A stretch of DNA of 25,372 bases from Treponema sp. UBA4267 (GTDB lineage: Bacteria; Spirochaetota; Spirochaetia; Treponematales; Treponemataceae), in the NCBI GenBank assembly GCA_002395155.1, contig DGWD01000023.1:1-25372 (forward strand), in the 5' to 3' direction. Position numbers and translations under genes: made by a program. This document shows, in pieces, positions 1 to 7,184 of the stretch. Within the stretch, counting starts at the first letter, position 1. The number at the start of each line of letters is the position of its first letter. Below the pieces are notes generated by a model. That model worked only from the letters and a program-made list of their open reading frames with translations, searched no databases and was not told the origin of the DNA.

Positions 1-1138
1 CTTTATAAAGTCCAATCAGATTTTCATTTCTGTCCAGCTGGATAACTGCCCTGTCGCGATAAGTCGTAGTGTCGTACTGAACAATAGAAAATCCATTCTC
101 GCCATCTACAATCATATCGCGCAGGAACTCTTCTGCAGTCGTAACTTCTTCTGCATAAACTACATTGCGGCTTTTTCCTTCATTATTCTTTGCAGTGTAG
201 ATTGCCTGATAATCGTTATCTTTTATGATTTCCCTTGTATCTCCGGTAAACGGATAATAAGAATTCATGTTCTCGTCATACCACACAGGAGCGTCAGTAT
301 AAGTCCAGAGCTCCTGTCTTCCAGTCTCAACATATCGTGTATATTTGAGACGGATGTTATTTGCGTAACTTTCATTGTTATTAAAGAATCTGTAGTGAGT
401 AATATTTTTCTCATTCAAAAAGAATCCGGAATCTTCACTGAACTCGTTTTCCAAATCGTATGGACTTTCAATAAAGCTCAGAGTCTGGTCTTTACCGCAT
501 TCCACACAGGCATTGTAAGCACGAGCCAGAGCACACAATTCTTTCCATGCAGTATTTTCAATTACAACATAAGCAATATTAAAAGGAAGCTCTCCGCAAT
601 TTATGTCACGAGCTTCTATGCCGGCTCTTTTTGCAATGATATGAACAATTGATTTTTCAGGCTGGGTTTTATCACATACAACCTTATGAACTGCCACCTC
701 GCTGTCAGTCCAGTTTTTCTGTAAGCTTGCGTTATCCATTTTTACAGAGAGGTCCACAAGCTTGATTGTCGTAATCTTTTCATTAAAGCCTGTTTCCTGT
801 ACCTGAAAGCCGTTCTTATCTACAAACAAATTAAAACGCAGATAGCAGTTTTCAGAATTGCCGAATGCATACCAGATTAATACATTCAAGTCTGTTGTGT
901 ATTCACTGTCAGCCTCAATTGAATATAAGCCTTTAGAGTTATCAAGAATGATTTCGCCACCGTTGATTATTCCACCTTCAGAGCTTTTATAAGAGGTAAT
1001 CACGCAGGAAAGAATGTCAGAATCTTTTACATAAACTTCCGTTCCGTCAGCTTTCAAAAAGCATACACGTGCAAAAGGTGTTATACCTGTATCTTCAAGA
1101 ACAGAAGAAATTGCCGGTGGCAGCTCGTAGAATCTCAC
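1..1138 (-). CDS. Phage tail/baseplate protein, N-terminal 379 codons (runs off left edge)
   Basis: An open frame of 379 codons runs without a stop from a GTG at 1138 to the window edge. The GTG overlaps the stop of the preceding tail gene by four bases (GTGA), which supports this start and translational coupling. The visible protein begins VRFYELPPAISSVL. Around residues 200-230 a stretch reading TAWKELCALARAYNACVECG is followed by a possible beta region. That kind of segment is common in tail-hub and baseplate proteins that read 'lkeiA.a..a.vyvd..G.l'. No membrane segment or signal peptide is seen. The family assignment rests on position and this weak resemblance only; another minor tail protein is possible. 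Confidence 0.7.
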   Translation of the reverse strand, partial: MRFYELPPAISSVLEDTGITPFARVCFLKADGTEVYVKDSDILSCVITSYKSSEGGIINGGEIILDNSKGLYSIEADSEYTTDLNVLIWYAFGNSENCYLRFNLFVDKNGFQVQETGFNEKITTIKLVDLSVKMDNASLQKNWTDSEVAVHKVVCDKTQPEKSIVHIIAKRAGIEARDINCGELPFNIAYVVIENTAWKELCALARAYNACVECGKDQTLSFIESPYDLENEFSEDSGFFLNEKNITHYRFFNNNESYANNIRLKYTRYVETGRQELWTYTDAPVWYDENMNSYYPFTGDTREIIKDNDYQAIYTAKNNEGKSRNVVYAEEVTTAEEFLRDMIVDGENGFSIVQYDTTTYRDRAVIQLDRNENLIGLYK

Positions 1139-1914
1139 AGAACCACCTCCAGCTTTTCTTTTTCATTACGGATATTCAAAACCATAATCGAAGTCACGTT
1201 GAACTTCTGGAAGCATAAGACTGTATCAGCGCAGTTGATGTCGCATAAATCATCAAGAGGCTCTAAGTCATAAAGCTCAAGGCTTACGCCGTCATTTACA
1301 TCAAGCGGTATTGTGAGTCTGTCAATTTTTTTATTTGAAGGATAAAACTCTGTACTCATAGGAAAGTACAAAGTAATCTGATATTTCGAATCGTTTGTAT
1401 ATTCGCCTGTAAGCTCAAACTTATAAATCAGCGGCAACACTTTTAAATCAGCAGTAACGTTGTGTCCGTTATAATGATAAGTGCGGCCACGCTCCCAGGA
1501 GAGGGCCGGCATATTTCCAGGCCAGCTGTCTTCATAAGAATCTTCCGAGCCTCTCAAATCAAAGCGGAACTTAAAGGCATCGCCGTTTGTTGCCCGGAGT
1601 TCAAAGCTTCTTACGAGTACGTTTTTGTAAGCTTTCTTTTCAAAAACTCTGTCAGTGTAAATATCAAAAGCCTGGTCATTGTAGAAAAGTAAAAGGAACA
1701 GAGCCGAAACATTCAGAGCCTCAAGGCGTGTTACAAAGCAGCCTGTAATCTCTTTCTTAGTTTCAATTCTTTTTTCCCTGTTCCTTCCACCAATTACGCA
1801 AGGCAAAGAATAGCCTTTGGACGCAGTTCTTACAGTTTCCTCGCTGTATGGTAATGGAATAAAATCACCGTCTTTTGCCACCGTCAGTGTGCAATCTCTA
1901 CCTTGAATCTTCAT
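1135..1914 (-). CDS. Phage tail structural protein (possibly tail tube or distal tail)
   Basis: This 259-residue protein begins MKIQGRDCTLTV, is rich in predicted beta strands and has no membrane segments. Two similar-looking portions can be seen: one ending KEITGCFVTRLEAL and one containing FELRATNGDAFKFRFDLRG. Alternating strands followed by a charged turn resemble tail-tube or distal-tail proteins, but no family is firmly recognised. It overlaps the next tail gene by four bases. No Shine-Dalgarno sequence precedes the ATG at 1914. The gene may therefore have been translationally coupled to an upstream gene that has since been displaced by the cargo island, which starts a few bases away. 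Confidence 0.75.
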   Translation of the reverse strand: MKIQGRDCTLTVAKDGDFIPLPYSEETVRTASKGYSLPCVIGGRNREKRIETKKEITGCFVTRLEALNVSALFLLLFYNDQAFDIYTDRVFEKKAYKNVLVRSFELRATNGDAFKFRFDLRGSEDSYEDSWPGNMPALSWERGRTYHYNGHNVTADLKVLPLIYKFELTGEYTNDSKYQITLYFPMSTEFYPSNKKIDRLTIPLDVNDGVSLELYDLEPLDDLCDINCADTVLCFQKFNVTSIMVLNIRNEKEKLEVVL

Positions 1915-1936
1915 GATTCAAGAGTAACATCAAAGT

Positions 1937-1966
1937 ACAGTGCGGGAAGGTATATGTTTTCTAGAC
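1937..1966 (+). repeat. 30-bp direct repeat, copy 1 (TCTAGAC element)
   Basis: All 30 bases recur identically at 16498-16527. The core reads GGTATATGTTTTCTAGAC (1949-1966). Weaker similarity continues to the left of both copies. In this copy the element lies inside a short inverted repeat, GTGCGG at 1940-1945 and CCGCAC at 1971-1976. Both copies sit between a minus-strand phage gene and a plus-strand accessory gene, just upstream of the latter's promoter, so an operator or activator site is the simplest reading. Confidence 0.85.
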
Positions 1967-1973
1967 TTTTCCG

Positions 1974-2002
1974 CACTAAAAAGGCAAAATTCGTGATATA
2001 AT
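1974..2002 (+). promoter_or_regulatory. Promoter for the 2010 gene, predicted leaderless
   Basis: The -35-position hexamer CACTAA (1974-1979) is followed by 17 bp and a perfect TATAAT (1997-2002) with an extended TG at 1994-1995. The ATG follows after only seven bases, so transcription should begin at or within a base or two of the start codon. The same layout precedes the macrodomain gene at 16604. CACTAA is a poor match to the sigma-70 -35 consensus, which suggests dependence on an activator bound at the adjacent repeat. Confidence 0.65.
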
Positions 2003-2009
2003 CAACAAT

Positions 2010-3059
2010 ATGCTTACAACGCCGGATATATGGAATGACATTGCAAAAATTGCAGATAAACATTTCAAAGTTGATTATTCAAATGGAAATTTACCTGACC
2101 TCACAAACCTTGATTTCAATAAGCAAGAAAAAATAAATTCAAAAAAATACATGGAAGTAATTGAACGCCTTATTAGAGGATGTGATATTAATGGCAATTT
2201 TGATGAGAAGTTAGAAGAGCTTAGAGAATATACAAAAAAATATATTGATGAATCATTTCCTTTAATGCTTCCACAGACAATGACTAATATTCTACAAGGT
2301 TATCAGATGAATCAGTTTTGTAACTTGATTAATCCACCTGTTCAAGCTTTTGTGCTATATGTAGAACTAATCCGGCAAGTGTATTTTTATATTCAGGAAA
2401 AATATATTAAAAGAAACAAAGAAAATATTGAGATTGCTTTTGTTCACATATTTCTGGAATATTCGTTAGAACTTCTTACAGGTATTAATTCATTGCTTCT
2501 TGATAATAACCAGAATAGCGTTATTTCTGTTTACCGTACATTTTATGAAAACTATATAGTCTTTGCTTACTTACAAAATCATTCTGATCTAAAGCCTGCT
2601 TTCTTAGACCATGCAAATATGGATTATTACCTTTTACAAATTGAACACTTAAAACTTAATAAACAAGAACCTACTCAAGAACTAATAGAAGCAATTAATG
2701 CTTTAAATGATAAATATGGAAAAGAGTTCAAAAATGATTATGGCTGGGCTATACCTTTAAACAAAGAAAACAATAAATTAAAGATTATGTTTGAAGAATC
2801 CAATCTTGGTTCAGTTTTTAATTACTATTACAAATTAGCTTGTAAATTCACTCATGCAACATCTTTTTCATTAACAGTTAGACCGCCATTCAAAGATATA
2901 ATCGGGTTCTTATATGCAATTACTGATATAATGATTAAAGAGTTTAAGGAGTTATTCAAATACATTCCGTTTAAGAATAAAAAAGAAAATGTACTTTTAA
3001 GCCAATGGATAAATGTTGCAACAATAAATCTTAATAAAGCAATAAAGGATTTTATATAG
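2010..3059 (+). CDS. DUF5677/HEPN-like alpha-helical protein
   Basis: This 349-residue, almost entirely helical protein has no signal peptide. The central segment SVYRTFYENYIVFAYL (about residues 172-187), followed by FLDHANMDYYL and later by YYKLACKFTHATSFSL (about 277-292), resembles DUF5677 proteins. Those have a HEPN-like four-helix architecture, and the R..E and H positions are conserved. Many HEPN-fold proteins are toxins or defence RNases, but no canonical RxxxxH motif is obvious here, so RNase activity is not claimed. It is first in a plus-strand operon with the next gene four bases downstream, and is likely made from a leaderless message. Composition is much more A+T-rich than the phage late genes. 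The family call is by eye only. Confidence 0.7.
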   Translation: MLTTPDIWNDIAKIADKHFKVDYSNGNLPDLTNLDFNKQEKINSKKYMEVIERLIRGCDINGNFDEKLEELREYTKKYIDESFPLMLPQTMTNILQGYQMNQFCNLINPPVQAFVLYVELIRQVYFYIQEKYIKRNKENIEIAFVHIFLEYSLELLTGINSLLLDNNQNSVISVYRTFYENYIVFAYLQNHSDLKPAFLDHANMDYYLLQIEHLKLNKQEPTQELIEAINALNDKYGKEFKNDYGWAIPLNKENNKLKIMFEESNLGSVFNYYYKLACKFTHATSFSLTVRPPFKDIIGFLYAITDIMIKEFKELFKYIPFKNKKENVLLSQWINVATINLNKAIKDFI

Positions 3060-3063
3060 TCAT

Positions 3064-3624
3064 ATGAAAAAAGAAAGATGGAGCCAACCTCTCGCTACAG
3101 TTTGGGATAAATATGAAGAAGCTCGAAAAAAACAAAAGGATTTAACTCCTAAAGAATTTGTTCATCAATGGATGTACTCAGAAATGAGCAATCCTTTGTT
3201 ACAAAATTTTGTTCAGGCACATATCTTTACTTTTGATATGTTCTATGCAGATTCAATAAAAAAATTTCTTCATCTTTTCTTTGTTGATAGTTCATTGAGA
3301 GATTTCTTAATGGATATGCCTATTAAAGATTTTCAAGGATTAACAAGTTACATAATTGAAAATGGGGAACCAGATAAAGGCGGTCAAATCTCTGTACTAG
3401 GACATGTTCCTGATGAAAATAGTAAGATTTCAAATTACTGTTTTGGCATCCATATTCCTTATGAAAATAAATATAAAGGTTATGCGTTTAGCTTTACTTA
3501 TGATTATAATACAAAAGATTTGCTGTTCTGCTTTGCTGTAGGCAATGATACAAGTTATATTACTTTAAGCCATTATGATGAATTATGTAAAAAGAAAACT
3601 CCGGATTCTGAAAGAATTTTATAG
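3064..3624 (+). CDS. Unknown protein, N-terminal part of a gene interrupted by TAG
   Basis: This frame gives 186 residues starting MKKERWSQPLATVWDKYEE, four bases after the previous stop and without its own Shine-Dalgarno sequence, so it is probably translationally coupled. It has an N-terminal helical portion and a beta-rich C-terminal portion (about residues 100-175, including YKGYAFSFTYDYNTKDLLFC). It ends at a TAG at 3622-3624. The same frame continues open past this TAG for another 100 codons to 3927. The two frames probably form one gene of about 287 residues that carries an amber codon here. I do not recognise the family. The position beside a HEPN-like gene suggests a partner in a two-gene accessory system. 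Confidence 0.7.
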   Translation: MKKERWSQPLATVWDKYEEARKKQKDLTPKEFVHQWMYSEMSNPLLQNFVQAHIFTFDMFYADSIKKFLHLFFVDSSLRDFLMDMPIKDFQGLTSYIIENGEPDKGGQISVLGHVPDENSKISNYCFGIHIPYENKYKGYAFSFTYDYNTKDLLFCFAVGNDTSYITLSHYDELCKKKTPDSERIL

Positions 3625-3657
3625 TATCTGAGACTTGCAATAAATACCATCATTTAT

Positions 3658-3927
3658 ATGGATACATTTCCTGGTTGCGTTGTTGATGGCACTCCAGATG
3701 AAATCAAAAATGATTACTGTAAAAAAATTACAATTGCTGAAAAAGTCCTGGAATCAACAGGAGATAAATCTGTACGTCCACATTTTAGACGCGGATATTT
3801 CAAAAGACTTACATCAGACTTTTATACAAGAATGAAAGGCAAAACAGTTTTCGTATCTCCAACAATGGTTAATGGAGTTTCGAAAACCGTTTATACTGCT
3901 GATAACTTAGAAGAGTTTGCAGACTAA
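3658..3927 (+). CDS. Unknown protein, C-terminal part of the same TAG-interrupted gene
   Basis: This 89-codon frame starts at the first ATG after the TAG at 3622-3624 and is in the same frame as the upstream gene. The 11 codons between that TAG and this ATG encode a plausible continuation, YLRLAINTIIY. There is no Shine-Dalgarno sequence at this ATG, so independent initiation is doubtful. The C-terminal part RPHFRRGYFKRLTS (about residues 41-54) followed by GKTVFVSPTMVNG (62-74) is basic, then beta-rich, and resembles a C-terminal module seen in assorted hypothetical accessory proteins; no function is known to me. It converges on the minus-strand peptide gene with only six bases between the stops. 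Confidence 0.55.
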   Translation: MDTFPGCVVDGTPDEIKNDYCKKITIAEKVLESTGDKSVRPHFRRGYFKRLTSDFYTRMKGKTVFVSPTMVNGVSKTVYTADNLEEFAD

Positions 3928-3933
3928 TTTCAA

Positions 3934-4062
3934 CTATTTTCTTCTTGGTTGTGGTGCTGGCTTTGGAGGTGGAGTTACAGTTTTTCCTCCCTGTGGGCTC
4001 GGCTTTTGTGCAGGTTTAGGTGGTGGAGTAACAGTTTTACCTCTTCTTTCAATTTCAGACAT
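3934..4062 (-). CDS. 42-residue proline-rich peptide with tandem repeat
   Basis: The small gene starts at ATG 4062, four bases after the stop of the membrane-protein gene, and ends with TAG at 3934-3936. The GGGAG inside the last codons of the upstream gene serves as its ribosome-binding site. The peptide begins MSEIERRGKTVTPPPKPA and contains the 11-residue unit GKTVTPPPKPA twice (residues 8-18 and 26-36), then ends PQPRRK. It is basic, rich in Pro and Lys, and has no membrane segment. The internal repeat and coupling to the upstream gene argue for a real product that partners the membrane protein. Function is unknown; a polyproline ligand or anchor is a guess. Confidence 0.7.
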   Translation of the reverse strand: MSEIERRGKTVTPPPKPAQKPSPQGGKTVTPPPKPAPQPRRK

Positions 4063-4066
4063 TAGT

Positions 4067-4483
4067 TTATTCTCCCATTAAATTTTTATATGCAAATAAA
4101 ATAAATGAAGCAAATCCTATAATCAAAAATCCAAAAGCATACCAATTGAAAATTCTTGTAAATAAATCTTGAATTGGTGTCTTAAAAGAATAATCTGGAT
4201 TTTGATATTGTTTGTCATATTCTTTTATTGCTTTTGAATGAGCATCTCTACTAAATACAAACGAAAGTAAACTTGAAATAATAGAACATACAAACATAAT
4301 CCAAGAATAAATAAGAATTTTTGGATGTAATATTACACCCTTTGTAATTTTTTCAATAAACAAAAATGACAAACCAAAAGAACCAGTAGATATTGTTAAT
4401 AAATATTTATCAAGATTATTTGTTTGTTGAGATTCTTGATTATTATATTCTTTCCTTACTTCCAGGTATTCGTTTCTGTCCAT
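4067..4483 (-). CDS. Small three-helix membrane protein
   Basis: The 138-residue protein has a charged N-terminus (residues 1-27), three hydrophobic segments (about 28-44, 56-78 and 112-132) and a polar loop or short coiled region at about 80-110 (RDAHSKAIKEYDKQYQN). There is no cleavable signal peptide. It resembles a widespread, unnamed class of 130-150-residue membrane proteins in accessory regions that begin with 'reEYl.iR.eY' and often precede a short proline-rich gene, as here. I recall this only as a pattern and cannot name a Pfam family. It has its own 49-bp upstream gap after res, with TATAGT as a possible -10. Its role could be defence-related membrane effector or sensor, but this is inference. 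Confidence 0.75.
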   Translation of the reverse strand: MDRNEYLEVRKEYNNQESQQTNNLDKYLLTISTGSFGLSFLFIEKITKGVILHPKILIYSWIMFVCSIISSLLSFVFSRDAHSKAIKEYDKQYQNPDYSFKTPIQDLFTRIFNWYAFGFLIIGFASFILFAYKNLMGE

Positions 4484-4532
4484 ATTACTTATAGTTTATT
4501 CAAATCCATTGTAATCACTATACCATAATGAA

Positions 4533-7175
4533 TTATAATTCTTTAATAATGCTTAAGAACTCGTCTTTAGTAAAAGTTCCTTCGACAGTTCTTACATCAT
4601 ATACAAGAAAATATTTATATTTACTTCCAACTTTAGATTCCCATAGTCTACCAAGTTCAATTTTGTCTGCTGCATCCAAATGGTCACCTTTTGTTTCAAG
4701 AAGAATTATATTTCCTTTTTTTGATTTTATAATGAAATCTGGATAATGGTTAATAAATCCATTTATATAGAAATCTTTCTTTTCACGGTTTCGTGTCCAC
4801 CATTCAATATTGTCCATATTGGCAACAGAATTTATTACATCAAGCTCAAACCCATTTATTGCTTCTTCTTTATCATAAAGAGATTTCGTAATTGCAGGAC
4901 AAACTTTAGATATTGGTTTTTCAAGTGGCAATTTCCAGTCACTTTCAGTTAATATTTTATTTGCGGCAAGGTCATGTTTGAATGAGTTTTTTGCATATTC
5001 TTTAGATAACTTATTTATTTTTTTCTTTATTGCCATTGAATATGAATAGTCATTTGAAGCAATATCTGTAAATTGTGCATCTGTAAAATCTTCAATTATT
5101 TTATCAATGTACTTTTTTATTTCAGCATCTGCTATAGGATACATATTTCCAATATTATCAAATAAAGTACTTGCAAATGCTTCCTTCATTGCTGGCCTTT
5201 GCTTTGGATCAGAAAGTAACTTTAATAAATAATCCCTCTGTCTTCCATCAACTTGGGAAAATGAAGGAGTGTTGTCTTTATTAGTTTCACTTAAATCTAC
5301 TTTATAAATATTTGTTTCACTTAAATTGAACTCAATATTTGTATCACATTTACTTAATTTGAAATTTTCAAGCAAAGTATTTTTATCAAAGATAACAATT
5401 TTCTCTTCACCACCAAATAGGTCACCAACATTTTCTTTAGTACAGAATTGTGGTAGTACTAATTCTTTTGCAGATTCAAGGAATGCATCGTTGATTTTTC
5501 CTTTCATAATTTGAGACTCCATTTCATTAGGAATAAATACATATCCTTCTTTTTCATGTTCGGTAAGCAAGTTTGCTTCCTGAGTAAACTTCTGTTCTTC
5601 TTCACTTGCTCTTTGCATGATGTTAATAACATCATCCTTAATTTCAGATAAAGGTTCAGATTTAGATTCGTTTTGCTGTTGTGCGGAATTAGATTCTGTT
5701 TCTTGAACAATAAAGTCTAAATCATCACGTTTATCTATTGAATCAAAAGTTGGTTGTACAGGTTTTATTTGTGATGTTTCTGTACTTGGTTCTTGTATTT
5801 CAATTGGATTGGCTACACGATAATCTTTGTCAGTAAATCCAGCAGCATTTAAACCTTTTACAATTTGATTCATTGTAAGTAGAAAGTTATTTGATGAAGT
5901 TAAAACATAACTTAAGTTTAGTTCTGATACAGAATGTCTTCTTGTATATGGTAAACGTAGAACTCTACCTAAAATTTGTTCTACATCTACAGTTGAACTT
6001 CTATCAGCAAGACTTGCAAGAATGTAAGCAAAAGGACAATCCCATCCTTCTTTTAATGCATTTACTGTAATTATATATTTTACCTTACAATCACTATCAG
6101 AAAGATTTATTCCATTTAGTTCATTTTTATCAGAGGTTTTAATTTTTATTTCTTCTTCTGGTATTCCTTTTTTAATAAGAATTTGTTTAATTTTATCATA
6201 AGTAGTGTTTTCTTCACCTTTCTTAGGTTGTGCCTGGAATAAAACAATAGGTCGTATATAAGAATCTGTACCAGCATTATAAGCAGACTGTGCTTTTTGC
6301 TCTAATTGTTTTTGTAAATAAAGAGCTGTATTTATTACACTATGTTTATCAGGTTGATTAGAAACAATTACAGGCAATTTAATCATATTTGCCTTTTTTA
6401 ATTCAATTGCTGGTACAAATGAAATAATATTACTGTTTTTTCTTGGTGTTGCCGTTAAATCCAAGACAAAAGATGCATTAAGGTCATTAAGCATTTGTAT
6501 AGACAAATCAGACTTTGCATTATGACTTTCATCCACAATAACAACAGGATTTAAGGACTGAAGAATTTTCATTACAGAAATAGTGTCTTCCAATGAATAT
6601 TCATTAATCATTGGAGATAATTTTTGTAAATATCCGTTATCTTCATAAACTTTACGACCATCTTTATTACTGGTTCTAAAACTGTCGTAACTCATAACAA
6701 AAATACTTAAATTTTGGTTAAAAGATTCTACAGATATACCAGCTCCATTAAGTAATTCTTGTTTATTGTAAACTTCAACTTTGCCAGAGAAATCAATATC
6801 AATTTTCTGTCTGTAGGGGTGTTCAGTGTTTTTTAAGTTGTTTAGTGTTTGTTGAAGAATTGCATCCGATGGTACAAGCCATACTACTGCACGTTTTTTT
6901 TCTTTTCCAAAATGGTCAAATATTACTTTCAATGAAGAACATGCTATAAAAGTTTTTCCACCTGCTGTAGGTACTTTCATACATACATGAGGGCAACTTT
7001 TTATTGAATTATCATAAGGTTCTATAGTTTCCCCTAATTTTGGCTCTAATGGTGTTCTTTCATGGTTTTCCCAAAAATAGGAATAACTATCTGAAATATT
7101 TCTCTTTTCCTGTAAAATATCCATGAAGTGAGATAAGTCATTTAATACTAATGCCTGGTATGATTTTAATTCCAT
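4533..7175 (-). CDS. res: Type III restriction enzyme, Res subunit (helicase-endonuclease)
   Basis: The 880-residue protein is a superfamily 2 DNA translocase fused to a nuclease. Visible motifs are Walker A PTAGGKT (69-75), motif II DESH (about 215), motif III DLTATPR (about 240), motif VI GRVLRLPYTRR (about 405) and a C-terminal PD-ExK nuclease reading YPDFIIKS followed by LLETKG (about 810-832). All key residues are present, so it is probably active. Together with Mod it would cut DNA between two unmethylated, oppositely oriented sites. It begins nine bases after mod, with AAGGTG as ribosome-binding site, so the two are co-transcribed. An acidic, Gln-rich linker (about 480-550) separates the helicase and nuclease halves. 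Confidence 0.95.
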   Translation of the reverse strand: MELKSYQALVLNDLSHFMDILQEKRNISDSYSYFWENHERTPLEPKLGETIEPYDNSIKSCPHVCMKVPTAGGKTFIACSSLKVIFDHFGKEKKRAVVWLVPSDAILQQTLNNLKNTEHPYRQKIDIDFSGKVEVYNKQELLNGAGISVESFNQNLSIFVMSYDSFRTSNKDGRKVYEDNGYLQKLSPMINEYSLEDTISVMKILQSLNPVVIVDESHNAKSDLSIQMLNDLNASFVLDLTATPRKNSNIISFVPAIELKKANMIKLPVIVSNQPDKHSVINTALYLQKQLEQKAQSAYNAGTDSYIRPIVLFQAQPKKGEENTTYDKIKQILIKKGIPEEEIKIKTSDKNELNGINLSDSDCKVKYIITVNALKEGWDCPFAYILASLADRSSTVDVEQILGRVLRLPYTRRHSVSELNLSYVLTSSNNFLLTMNQIVKGLNAAGFTDKDYRVANPIEIQEPSTETSQIKPVQPTFDSIDKRDDLDFIVQETESNSAQQQNESKSEPLSEIKDDVINIMQRASEEEQKFTQEANLLTEHEKEGYVFIPNEMESQIMKGKINDAFLESAKELVLPQFCTKENVGDLFGGEEKIVIFDKNTLLENFKLSKCDTNIEFNLSETNIYKVDLSETNKDNTPSFSQVDGRQRDYLLKLLSDPKQRPAMKEAFASTLFDNIGNMYPIADAEIKKYIDKIIEDFTDAQFTDIASNDYSYSMAIKKKINKLSKEYAKNSFKHDLAANKILTESDWKLPLEKPISKVCPAITKSLYDKEEAINGFELDVINSVANMDNIEWWTRNREKKDFYINGFINHYPDFIIKSKKGNIILLETKGDHLDAADKIELGRLWESKVGSKYKYFLVYDVRTVEGTFTKDEFLSIIKEL

Positions 7176-7184
7176 AATAGCACC

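Noticed and set aside
1937..1976. Integron attC site or cassette recombination site
   Set aside because: The GTGCGG/CCGCAC inverted repeat lacks the attC core (GTTRRRY/RYYYAAC), and no integron integrase is present.
3064..3927. Phage that recodes TAG as an amino acid
   Set aside because: TAG ends several other genes here (2010-3059, 3934-4062, 12415-13068, integrase), and no suppressor tRNA is seen, so general recoding is not supported.
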